This document shows positions 12,057 to 20,862 of a stretch of 64,000 nucleotides of DNA, one piece after another. Within the stretch, counting starts at the first letter, position 1. Each line of letters opens with the position of its first letter. The stretch is from Neoarius graeffei. Its lineage: Eukaryota > Chordata > Actinopteri > Siluriformes > Ariidae. Location: assembly GCF_027579695.1 (NCBI RefSeq), contig NC_083571.1, positions 35,402,943 to 35,466,942 on the forward strand, given 5' to 3'. The notes beneath the pieces are model-generated. The model was not told where the DNA came from. It did no database searches and was given only the letters and a program-made list of their open reading frames with translations. A program made the position numbers and the translations under genes.

Positions 12057-12447
12057 GCAAATTAATCCATCAACGTGTATCATTCAATTTATTCCGGACA
12101 ATTAAAGACGCCGCCTTCCGCGTACGTCATCCTCGTCGCCATTTTGGAAAGGTCAAAGCGGAGAATAAAGATTAGCTGCGTTTAACTGTACCAACAGGTT
12201 TGCCGTCCAAAGGAGATCACATGGGATTACCTTTCACAGGTGAGAAACAGCAAATTAATCCATCAACGTGTAGTATTCAATTTAATCCGGACCATTAAAG
12301 ACGCCGCCTTCCGCGTAGAATCATACGTCATCCTCGCCGCCATATTGGAAAGGTCAAAGCGGAGAATAAAGATTAGTTGCGTTTAACTGTACCAACAGGT
12401 TTACCGTCCAAACGAGATCACATGGGATTACCTTTCACAGGTGAGAC
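12057..12447 (+). repeat. Two tandem promoter-THAP-exon units in B2
   Basis: Each unit of about 195 bp holds 'attaatccatcaacgtgt', 'gacgccgccttccgcg', a 'cgccat.ttgg' block, 'aataaagat', and then a THAP exon remnant ending in 'ttcacag|gtgag'. The start codon region is deleted here ('aagattagctgcg' against 'aagatggctcattcatgtgctgcg' in B5), so the exon cannot start translation. Confidence 0.8.
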
Positions 12448-12572
12448 TGGAAAAATACTTTTCATTGTATTTGGTCATTATAATGTAATTTTACGAACAG
12501 ATTTTCCTGACTTTGTGGCTAATATGAAGTCTCGCGCATAATAGTTTATGCGCATGCGTCCTTACTTCTATT

Positions 12573-13213
12573 CCCATACGAAAAAGAACAGTAAAGAACT
12601 TAAGAGTTTACCACTGTCTTGGTAGTAAATCCTTATAAATATAAGGATAAATCCTTATAAGGATTTATAAATAAATATATATGCCATGTATGATTTACTC
12701 CTGAAAGTGGCCCATTTTGCATTTTCCTCATACAAATTTTTTATGAAAATCTAGTATGTATGAAGTGAACATTGTGCATGGTTTTTACAGATAATGTGTA
12801 TGATGAATTACACCGTCTTTGTATGCTTCATGTAATGTTTGTAGTTTTAAATTATATTTTACAGTTTAAAATGTATATGCCTTTTATATGTAAATCCACA
12901 TATGTTTGTGTTGGATTTACATATAAAAGGCATGTACATTTTAAACTGTAAAATATAATTTAAAACTACAAACATTACATGAAGCATACAAAGACGGTGT
13001 AATTCATCATACACATTATCTGTAAAAACCATGCACAATGTTCACTTCATACATACTAGATTTTCATAAAAAATTTGTATGAGGAAAATGCAAAATGGGC
13101 CACTTTCAGGAGTAAATCATACATGGCATATATATTTATTTATATTTATAAGGATTTACTACTAAGACAGTGGTAAACTCTTATAAGTTCTTTACTGTTC
13201 TTTTTCGTATGGG
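12573..13213. mobile_element. 641-bp palindromic (foldback) element inside B2
   Basis: The left arm starts CCCATACGAAAAAGAACAGT and the right arm ends with its exact complement. The arms (about 310 bp each) are nearly identical over their whole length, with a loop near 12899-12911 and a short extra 'ataaatccttataaggattt' in the left arm. B consensus 'acttctattgttctgg' is split around it, so it inserted into B2. At most a 2-bp TT duplication is visible. No coding capacity. Such long perfect arms imply a recent origin or gene conversion. Confidence 0.85.
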
Positions 13214-13704
13214 TTGTTCTGGTGTGTCCGAAGGGATCGTCTTACAGCGCCCCTAGAGGTGTGGCATGTGTATTGCATCGTTTTCAGCAAGCATTGCGTT
13301 GCCATATGGACCTGATTTCTACTGATCGTTGCCCATTTGGAGGCGATATTTTTTTTAAATAACATCACGTTGCCGTTGTCGTGTGGATGTGGCCTAAGGC
13401 TACATCCACACGACAACGGCAACGAGATGTTATTTAAAAATATATCGCGTCCAAATGGGCAACAATCAGTAAAATATCAGGTCCATATGGCAACGCAACG
13501 CTTGCTGAAAACGATGCAATACACATGCCACACCTCTAGGGGCGCTGTAAGATGGTCCCTTCGGAGACACCAGAACAATAGAAGAAGTAACAACGCATGC
13601 GCATAAACTATTATGCGCAAGACTTCATATTAGCCACAAAGTCAGGAAAATCTGTTTGTAAAATTACATTATAATGACCAAATACAATGAAAAGTATTTT
13701 TCCA

Positions 13705-14290
13705 GTCTCACCTGTGAAAGGTAATCCCATGTGATCTTGTTTGGACAGAAAACCTGTTGGTACAGTTAAACGCAGCTAATCTTTATTCCCCGCTTTGACC
13801 TTTCCAAAATGGCGGCGAGGATGACGTATGATTCTACGCAGAAGGCGGCGTCTTCAATGGTCCGGAATAAAGTGAATGATACACGTTGATGGAATTAATT
13901 TGTTGTTTCTCACATGTGAAAGGTAATCCCATATGATCTCGTTTGGACGGTAAACCTGTTGGTACAGTTAAACGCAGCTGATCTTTGTTCTCCGCTTTGA
14001 CCTCTCCAATATGGCGGCGAGGATGACGTATGATTCTACGCAGAAGGCGGCGTCTTCAATGGTCCGGAATAAAGTGAATGATACACGTTGATGGAATTAA
14101 TTTGTTGTTTCTCACATGTGAAAGGTAATCCCATATGATCTCGTTTGGACGGTAAACCTGTTGGTACAGTTAAACGCAGCTGATCTTTATTCTCCGCTTT
14201 GACCTCTCCAATATGGCGGCGAGGATGACGTATGATTCTACGCGGAAGGCGGTGTCTTTAATGGTCCGGAATAAATTGGATTAATTTGCT
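13705..14290 (-). repeat. Three tandem promoter-THAP-exon units in B3
   Basis: The block 'ctgtgaaaggtaatcccat.tgatct.gtttggacgg' (complement of the THAP exon end and splice donor) occurs three times at about 200-bp spacing, each followed by 'atatggcggcgaggatgacg'. Units 2 and 3 are almost identical, so they probably arose by recent unequal exchange or replication slippage. Confidence 0.8.
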
Positions 14291-14524
14291 CCTCTACACC
14301 CTTTTTAATGAATGTATTGTCGGACTTAAATCAACATCTGAAGAGGTGAGATCGCTCCTTTTTTCCCCTATTTTTGCTGGCGGGATTGCACCATTACACA
14401 ATAAATATTCACAGTGAAAATATTTTGTAAGCGCGTTTCATGAACCAAGTTATAGGATTTGTTGACAACTCGCATCGCAATGAGAAGATCATTGGCACTA
14501 CTGGTGTTAAGAATCAGACCATTT

Positions 14525-14668
14525 CTCATCTCATCTCATTATCTCTAGCCGCTTTATCCTGTTCTACAGGGTCGCAGGCAAGCTGGAGCCTATCCCAGCT
14601 GACTACGGGCGAAAGGCGGGGTACACCCTGGACAAGTCGCCAGGTCATCACAGGGCTGACACACAGAC
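14525..14668 (-). mobile_element. V-SINE fragment, 5'-truncated, in B3
   Basis: This is the 3' end of the window's common SINE in antisense ('ctcatctcatt..tctagccgctttatcctg..gggctgacac'). It is flanked by an 11-bp direct repeat TCAGACCATTT at 14514-14524 and 14669-14679, proof of retroposition into B3. The head carrying the tRNA-like promoter is missing. Confidence 0.9.
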
Positions 14669-15114
14669 TCAGACCATTTCATAAATGAATATTTTGCTGT
14701 AGAGCTGCAGTGTTTGTACAATTGCATGTTTTTGCTTCACTATTACTGTCACTATTCTGCTTCTTGCATTACTACTGTGAACTAACACTGAACATAATAA
14801 TAATAATATCCAAGCTCGTGTTTCACTCTCACTAGTGCTCTGTAAGGCTTTTTCCTGGTGATATTCGTTACACTTCTACCCGGCGTGAAGCACTCACAGT
14901 CATGTGGTTGTGACGTCATCGTAAACAAATCCGTTCTACTCATCCGGACGACTTCACAACGGCAACGTTGCCAGATCTTTCCACTCTGGAACCCGTTCTC
15001 AAAAAGATTGCGTTTTGGGCACCCAAAACGCCGGTGCCGTGTGGACGCCAGGCCTAAACGATAAGCAATTGTATCGGAGTCACCTGAATCCGTTGCTGTG
15101 TGGACAGGGCCTAA

Positions 15115-15827
15115 GGCCAAGTTTACATTAGACCGTATCTGTCTCGTTTTCTTCGCGGATACACTGTCCGTTTACATTAAATCACCTGGAAACGCCGGGA
15201 AACAGGAATCCGCCAGCATCCACGTATTCAATCTAGATCGTGTCTGGTCCGGTGCTGTGTAAACATTGAGATACACGGATATGCTGTGCTGAGCTCTAGC
15301 TGGCGTCCTCATTGGACAACGTCACTGTGACATCCACCTTCCTGATTCGCTGGCGTTGGTCATGTGACGCGACTGCTGAAAAACGGCGCGGACTTCCGCC
15401 TTGTATCACCTTTCATTAAAGAGTATAAAAGTTTTAAAATACTGCAAATACTGATGCAAATACTGCCCATTGTGTAGTTATGATTGTCTTTAGGCTTGCC
15501 AATCTTCCACTTGCAAGTGGTAAGTGACGCGCATACCCGATATGCACTGAGAGCACACACACAGCGGCTCAGTCCCGAATTACTGCTCGTGCACTTCACT
15601 CGCGCACTCTGTGAGCTGTGCAGGGCCGGAGTGCGCACCCTCCAGAGGGCACTCGCTGTTCAGGGCGGAGTGATTTGGAGCGCAGGATGCCTGCGGAGCC
15701 GAGCGTATCCGTGTATTGGCGTTGCTGTGTGCAGGCGAATCGTGTATTGGTGTTGCTGTGTGCATGTTAATCGTTTTAAAAACGTTAATCTGATGATCCG
15801 CTGATACGGTCTAATGTAAACCCCACC
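15115..15827 (+). mobile_element. Family A TIR element, copy A2
   Basis: Starts GGCCAAGTTTACATTAGACC and ends GTCTAATGTAAACCCCACC, flanked by TAA at 15112-15114 and 15828-15830. It is very similar to A1 in the same orientation. Its position exactly between two family B elements shows that both families accept the same TAA target. Confidence 0.85.
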
Positions 15828-15830
15828 TAA

Positions 15831-17294
15831 GGCTACATCCACATGACAACGGCAACGAGATGTTATTTAAAAATATATCGCGTCCAAATGGGCAACAATC
15901 AGTAAAATATCAGGTCCATATGGCAACGCAACGATTGCTGAAAACGATGCAATACACATGCCACACCTCTAGGGGCGCTGTAAGACGGTCCCTTTGGAGA
16001 CACCAGAACAATAGAAGAAGTAAGGACGCATGCGCATAAACTATTATGCGTGAGACTTCATATTAGCCACAAAGTCAGGAAAATCTGTTCGTAAAATTAC
16101 ATTATAATGACCAAATACAATGAAAAGTATTTTTCCAGTCTCACCTGTGAAAGGTAATCCCATGTGATCTTGTTTGGACGGCAAACCTGTTGGTACAGTT
16201 AAACGCAGCTAATCTTTATTCTCCACTTTGACCTATCCAATATGGCGGCAAGGATGACGTATGATTCTATGCGGAAGGCGGCGTCTTTAATGGTCCGGAA
16301 TAAATTGAATACTACACGTTGATGGATTAATTTGTTGTTTCTCACCTGTGAAAGGTAATCCCATGTGATCTCGTTTGGACGGCAAACCTGTTGGTACAGT
16401 TAAAGGCAGCACATGAATCTTTATTCTCCGCTTTGACCTATCCAATATGGCGGCGAGGATGACGTATGATTCTACGCGGAAGGCGGTGTCTTTAATGGTC
16501 CAGAATAAATTGAATGATACACGTTGATGGATTAATTTGCTCCTCTACACCCTTTTTGAGGAATGTATTGTCGGACTTAAACCAGAAGAGGTGAGATCGC
16601 TCCTTTTTTTCCCTATTTTTGCTGGCGGGATTGACTCTGCCCTAAGGGCAGAGTCTCTCTCTCTCTCTCTCTCTCTCACTTTGCACCATTACACAATAAA
16701 TATTCACAGTGAAAATGTTTTGTAAGCGCGTTTCATGAACCAAGTTATAGGATTTGTTGACAACTCACATCGCATCGCAATGAGAAGATCATTGGCACTA
16801 CTGGTGTTAAGAATCAGACCATTTTATAAATGAATATTTTGCTGTAGAGCTGCAGTGTTTGTACAATTGCATGTTTTTGCTTCACTATTACTGTCACTAT
16901 TCTGCTTCTTGCATTACTACTGTGAACTAACACTGAACATAATAATAATAATGATAATAATAATAATAATAATAATAATATCCAAGCTCGTGTTTTACTC
17001 TCACTAGTGCTCTGTAAGGCTTTTTCCTGGTGATATCCTGGTGATATTCGTTACACTTCTACCCGGCGTGAAGCACTCACAGTCATGTGGTTGTGACGTC
17101 ATCGTAAACAAATCCGTTCTACTCATCCAGACGACTTCACAACGGCAACGTTGCCAGATCTTTCCACTCTGGAACCCGTTCTCAAAAAGATTGCGTTTTG
17201 GGCACCCAAAACGCCGGTGCCGTGTGGACGCCAGGCCTAAACGATAAGCAATTGTATCGGAGTCACCTGAATCCATTGCCGTGTGGACAGGGCC
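15831..17294 (-). mobile_element. Family B TIR element, copy B4 (inverted)
   Basis: Starts GGCTACATCCACATGACAAC and ends CCGTGTGGACAGGGCC, with TAA on both sides. It is the cleanest full-length copy (1464 bp), with no nested insert. It contains two tandem promoter-THAP-exon units (16138-16336, 16337-16540), a (CT)n run at 16653-16677 and a (TAA)n-rich run at 16940-16980. Confidence 0.85.
16138..16540 (-). repeat. Two tandem promoter-THAP-exon units in B4
   Basis: Same unit as in B2 and B3. The second unit keeps part of the original start region (complement 'gattcatgtgctgcctttaac'), intermediate between the deleted form in B2/B3 and the complete form in B5. Confidence 0.7.
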
Positions 17295-17297
17295 TAA

Positions 17298-18231
17298 GGC
17301 GTTTGGGTGCCCCAAAACGAAATCTTTTGAGAACGGGTTCCAGAGTGGAAAGATCTGGCAACGGCGCCGTTGCGAAGTCGTCTGGATGAGTAGAACGGAT
17401 TTGTTTACGATGACGTCACAACCACATGTGCTTCACGCCGGGTAGAAGTGTAACGAACTCGATGCGAGTTGTCAACAAATCCTATAACTTGGTTCATGAA
17501 ATGCGCTTACAAAATATTTTCACTGTGAATATTTATTGTGTAATGGTGCAAAGTGAGAGAGAGAGAGAGAGCGCAAGAGAGAGAGAGAGAGAGAGAATAG
17601 CCCTTAGGGCAGAGTCAATCCCGCCAGCAAAAATAGGGGGAAAAAAAGGAGCGATTTCACCTCTTCAGATGTTGGTTTAAGTCCTACAATACATTCCTCA
17701 AAAAGGGCATAGAAGAACAAATTAATCCATCAACGTGTAGCATTCAATTTATTCCAGACCATTAAAAATGCTGCCTTCCGCGTAGAATCATACGTCATCC
17801 TCGCCGCCATATTGGATAGGGCAAAGCGGAGAATAAAGATGGCTCATTCATGTGCTGCGTTTAACTGTACCAACAGGTTTGCCGTCCAAACGAGATCACA
17901 TGGGATTACCTTTCACAGGTGAGACTGGAAAAATACTTTTCATTGTATTTGGTCATTATAGCATAATTTTACAAACAGATTTTTCTGACTGTGGCTAATA
18001 TGAAGTCTCGCACATAATAGTTTATGCGCATGCGTCCTTACTTCTTCTATTATTCTGGTGTCTCCGATGGGACCGTCTTACAGCACACCTAGAGGTGTGG
18101 CATGTGCATTGCATCGTTTTCAGCAAGCGTTGCGTTGCCATATGTACCTGATGTTTTACTGATCCGTTGCCCATGTGGACGTGATTTTTTTTTTTTTTAA
18201 ATCTCGTTGCCGTTGTTGTGTGGATGTAGCC
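17298..18231 (+). mobile_element. Family B TIR element, copy B5 (left end deleted)
   Basis: The right end CGTTGTTGTGTGGATGTAGCC is followed by TAA (18232-18234). The left end is missing about 80 bp: it begins at 'GGCGTTTGGGTGCC', which in full copies lies just inside the second CCACACGGCA motif. The first bases GGC after the TAA match the normal terminus GGCC, so a microhomology deletion is likely. It carries one promoter-THAP-exon unit with an intact start codon and a (GA)n run at 17554-17596. Confidence 0.8.
17839..17918 (+). pseudogene. THAP zinc-finger first exon inside B5
   Basis: Translation from ATG gives MAHSCAAFNCTNRF, then a basic stretch and 'GITFHR', after which 'cag|gtgag' is a good splice donor. 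The C-x4-C-x-N-R opening and the F-H-R block are the N-terminal half of a THAP domain (C2CH DNA-binding finger). The second half with C-x2-H would be in a next exon that is not present. THAP domains act as DNA-binding modules in P, Kolobok and ISL2EU-type transposases and in cellular THAP proteins. It is preceded by a GC-rich block with 'cgccatattgg', plausibly its promoter. This is the only family B copy with an intact ATG. Whether it is expressed is unknown. Confidence 0.75.
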
Positions 18232-18234
18232 TAA

Positions 18235-20540
18235 AGTCTGCACTTTGGGCTTTCTAGTAAGGTAACACATAGCATGGTGTGGACTGAAATCAAGAGCTTC
18301 TCTTTCTTCTTGGACCCACTGATGGCTCTATCAGCAAGTGCTATGATTTCAAAGCTCTGGGGCTTGTGAACAAAAGCATTTGTTAGCATGAGTAAAGTCA
18401 GAGCAGATGCTGTGCAAATAAAGATCATCTTAACAAGGACCATCAGTCCATTATTAGCCCTTTCCTGATGCAACATGTGGGCATTTGACAAGCTTTAGAT
18501 CTCACCATCTGGCACATAAAAACTCTTTGTTTTTAGCACAGAGACAGTTCAGGGGCCAGTATCTTGTGCGATGCCACATAGGTGGTCTTCACATAATGAC
18601 TGATAAAATTTCCCCATTTAGTCAAATTGATCAGTGCTGTCACATCAGTAAGAGCGGGCATCAAAGTGGACTCATCTTGTGTGGCCACATTAATGACTTT
18701 GCGCAAGATTAGCTGAGGTAATTATCCACTAATCATCAGGCTAATGAGGCTGGGAGAGTCTCGAGCATCTCCAAGACATGACTCTGAGTGCTAGTTTAGA
18801 GGAAGAAAGAAGGAAAGAAAATATGAAAATAAATTAAGCAAATGTCAAGTGCCTGTCTCAGTCAAACTAAAAGCATGCAGGGACTTGTGAGTTGATGATT
18901 TGCAGATTCAGAGAGCTACGGTTTAAGGTAATTAAGCAATTAAGAAAAAAACTTTCACAGATGTTCCATTACAACATGAATCCAGTCATTAAAAGATTGG
19001 ACGTTTATGAGCGTAAGTGAGCAGATACAGAGTCAGCTTGTGCCATTTACATCCCAATTAATGTGTGTGCAGACACTAGCATCAGAACCTAGATGGTTGT
19101 ACTACTACAAGTATACATCAAGGGTGTAATTTAGTCCTGTCTCTGGGTTCTCTCTATTCAAGTCAACTGGTAATCACCAGACAATAAAGAAAAATTTTTT
19201 TAGGTTTGTAGTGAACTAGGTTTTAATGAGTGTAACTGCAATTCATATAAATAACTGAACTTGCTAAACCTGTCCATAAGTTATTACAAGGGCAAAAAAA
19301 AAAATCAGCATTGGAGCACAAAAGTGTATAATACAAGCTACTTGGTGAAAAATTAATGAAAAAGCTACATTATAAAGAAAAATAGCTCAGCTACTGCCAT
19401 GCTACTAAAATATTTACATTTGTTAAAACATTTCTGTCCTGGGTTTGACTTTAAATTGCAACCAGTGGTGAGTTTCAGGTCTGGGAGAAGTTGAATATTG
19501 GGGAAAGTGGAGTTACCCCTTACTCACCATTGCTCCCAGGTCAGCTCTAACCCAGAGTGGTAGCACCTGCCTGGGTTCCAGCTATGGGTTAAATAGTACA
19601 TCACCAATAAGGCGCTGGCAGCAGGGCACTTTTCAGTGCAGTGTGGCAGATGAACCCAACAGGGTCAGTGGCACACCACCAGATGGCAAGTGGAAGAGCC
19701 ACTCAAATGGCCAACAGATGGCATCAGTCAGCAAGTCATTTGTCACTGTGGGGCAACTTCCATACCTGTCAGGTCTGTGGCACTTTTGTGCACCACTTGG
19801 CATCAGGTCTGGAGGTCCAGAAAGACAACATGATGGGGGCACGACATTGTTTGTCTTACCTTACTGCGCAAGACGCTTTGTTAGAAGAGGAGAATAGTAT
19901 GTGAGAGCTCATAAGGCCAGACATTCTGTGGCCAGGCTGTTCATGCCACTGCTGTGGGCGACACTGTTGCTCTGGTGGGGGCCTCACAACCCATCTGTGT
20001 TTCTGCATATCCTAATAAAGCAGTCATCATCGCTAGCGGTGGACATCCAATGACTAAAACATTTAATTAATAAGTAAGAGCTCTACTTGTAGCTAAGTAC
20101 TTCCCAACACAGATTCTTACAACTTCATAGTTGTGAGAACACATTTTGGAGACAGATGTTCATAGCAGGTATTGAGCATGGTTTAATAGCCATTTCTCAT
20201 AGTGACAAAGCTATTAAAAAGGTTTTTCCCCCCAGGAGAGATAACAGCAGACCCATAGGGGGTCAAACAGCAAGGAAGTAAATGAATGCCATTAACTGAA
20301 TATTAGCATCAAGTCAGCCTGATGGAGTCAGGCTTTTGGCTACACCATGGTGGTGTTTGATGACCCATAAAAAATTAATATTTATATTTACAGCATTTGC
20401 CAGATATCTTTATTGAAAGAGAATTCCAGAAGTGTTTTGTAGTCTCCATCAAAAATGTCCTCATTCTCATACAAATACGACAAGGTGAAAGAATTCTATT
20501 AAGCTAAAGCCCTGTTAGACAGAAATTAATGGAAGTACAG
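18235..20540. other. Unannotated stretch of 2.3 kb
   Basis: No gene recognised. The overlapping frames at 19641-19904 and 19643-19897 lie in a GC-richer patch (19500-19900) but match no family I know. The reverse-strand frames at 18231-18491 and 19633-19842 are equally featureless. Confidence 0.35.
20200..20360. repeat. Member of an old dispersed repeat pair
   Basis: The phrase 'aaagctatt..aa..tt..cc.caggagagataac.g' followed by 'gtcaaa.ag.aagg' also occurs at 21990-22110. The two segments are diverged and in the same orientation. Class unknown. Confidence 0.4.
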
Positions 20541-20542
20541 TG

Positions 20543-20862
20543 GGGTGGCATGGTGGTGCAGTGGTTAGCATTGTAGCCTCACAGCAAGAAGGTTCTGGGT
20601 TTGAACCTCACGGCTGACAGAGGCCTTTCTATGTGGAGTTTGCATGTTCTGTCTGTGTCGGTTTCCTCCAGGTCCTCCGGTTGCCCCACAGTTCAAAGAC
20701 ATGCAGATTAGGTAAAAAATACCCAGCCACTTGGGGTGCTCAAGCCAGTGCATACTTAGTGCTGATCCCAAGCTAGGACAGATTGGGGAGGGTTGTGCCA
20801 GGAAGGGCATCCGGTGTAAAAACTATGTTGTGGCAACCCCTAACAGGAGCAGCTGAAAGAAG
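20543..20862 (+). mobile_element. V-SINE with alternative tail (subfamily 2)
   Basis: The head is the tRNA-like 'ggtggcatggtggtgcagtggttagca..' with the usual body 'tggagtttgcatgttct'. After 'catgcagattagg' it switches to a different tail: 'ccagtgcatacttagtgctgatcccaag..gggcatccggtgtaaaa..gtggcaacccctaacaggagcag'. The copy at 36787-37118 has the same tail. Tail differences imply mobilisation by different LINE partners. Confidence 0.8.

Larger units (their letters stand above)
11322..13394 (+). mobile_element. Family B TIR element, copy B2
   Basis: Starts GGCCCTGTCCACACGGCAAC and ends CGTGTGGATGTGGCC, flanked by TAA on both sides. The motif CCACACGGCA recurs about 65 bp inside the left end, and CCACACGACA lies at the right end, suggesting repeated transposase binding sites. 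A CRE-like TGACGTCA is at 11515-11522 and a (GA)n run at 11908-11936. Two tandem copies of the promoter-THAP-exon unit follow (12057-12249, 12250-12447). A 641-bp palindrome is inserted at 12573-13213. Without it the element is about 1.43 kb. No transposase gene remains, so it is non-autonomous. Confidence 0.85.
13398..15111 (-). mobile_element. Family B TIR element, copy B3 (inverted)
   Basis: Starts GGCTACATCCACACGACAAC and ends CTGTGTGGACAGGGCC, with TAA on both sides. It is the reverse complement of B2 over its whole length, so B2 and B3 form a head-to-head inverted repeat with arms of about 1.4 kb. It carries three tandem promoter-THAP-exon units (13705-13903, 13904-14106, 14107-14290). 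It also contains a 5'-truncated SINE (14525-14668) with its own target duplication. Confidence 0.85.
11319..18234. mobile_element. Serial array of five TIR elements joined by single TAA triplets
   Basis: Reading left to right: TAA 11319-11321, B2, TAA 13395-13397, B3 (inverted), TAA 15112-15114, A2, TAA 15828-15830, B4 (inverted), TAA 17295-17297, B5 (left end lost), TAA 18232-18234. Every element abuts the next through one shared TAA and no other spacer. This is the expected result of repeated insertion into the TAA target duplication of an earlier element. Superfamily (PIF/Harbinger-like) is inferred from the 3-bp TWA duplication. Confidence 0.85.

Noticed and set aside
10923..17315. Frames of 68-112 codons in family B copies (e.g. 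11369-11575, 14858-15064, 17041-17247)
   Set aside because: Repeat-derived and on the strand opposite to the THAP exon, with no motif. The identical translations reflect recent copies, not selection.
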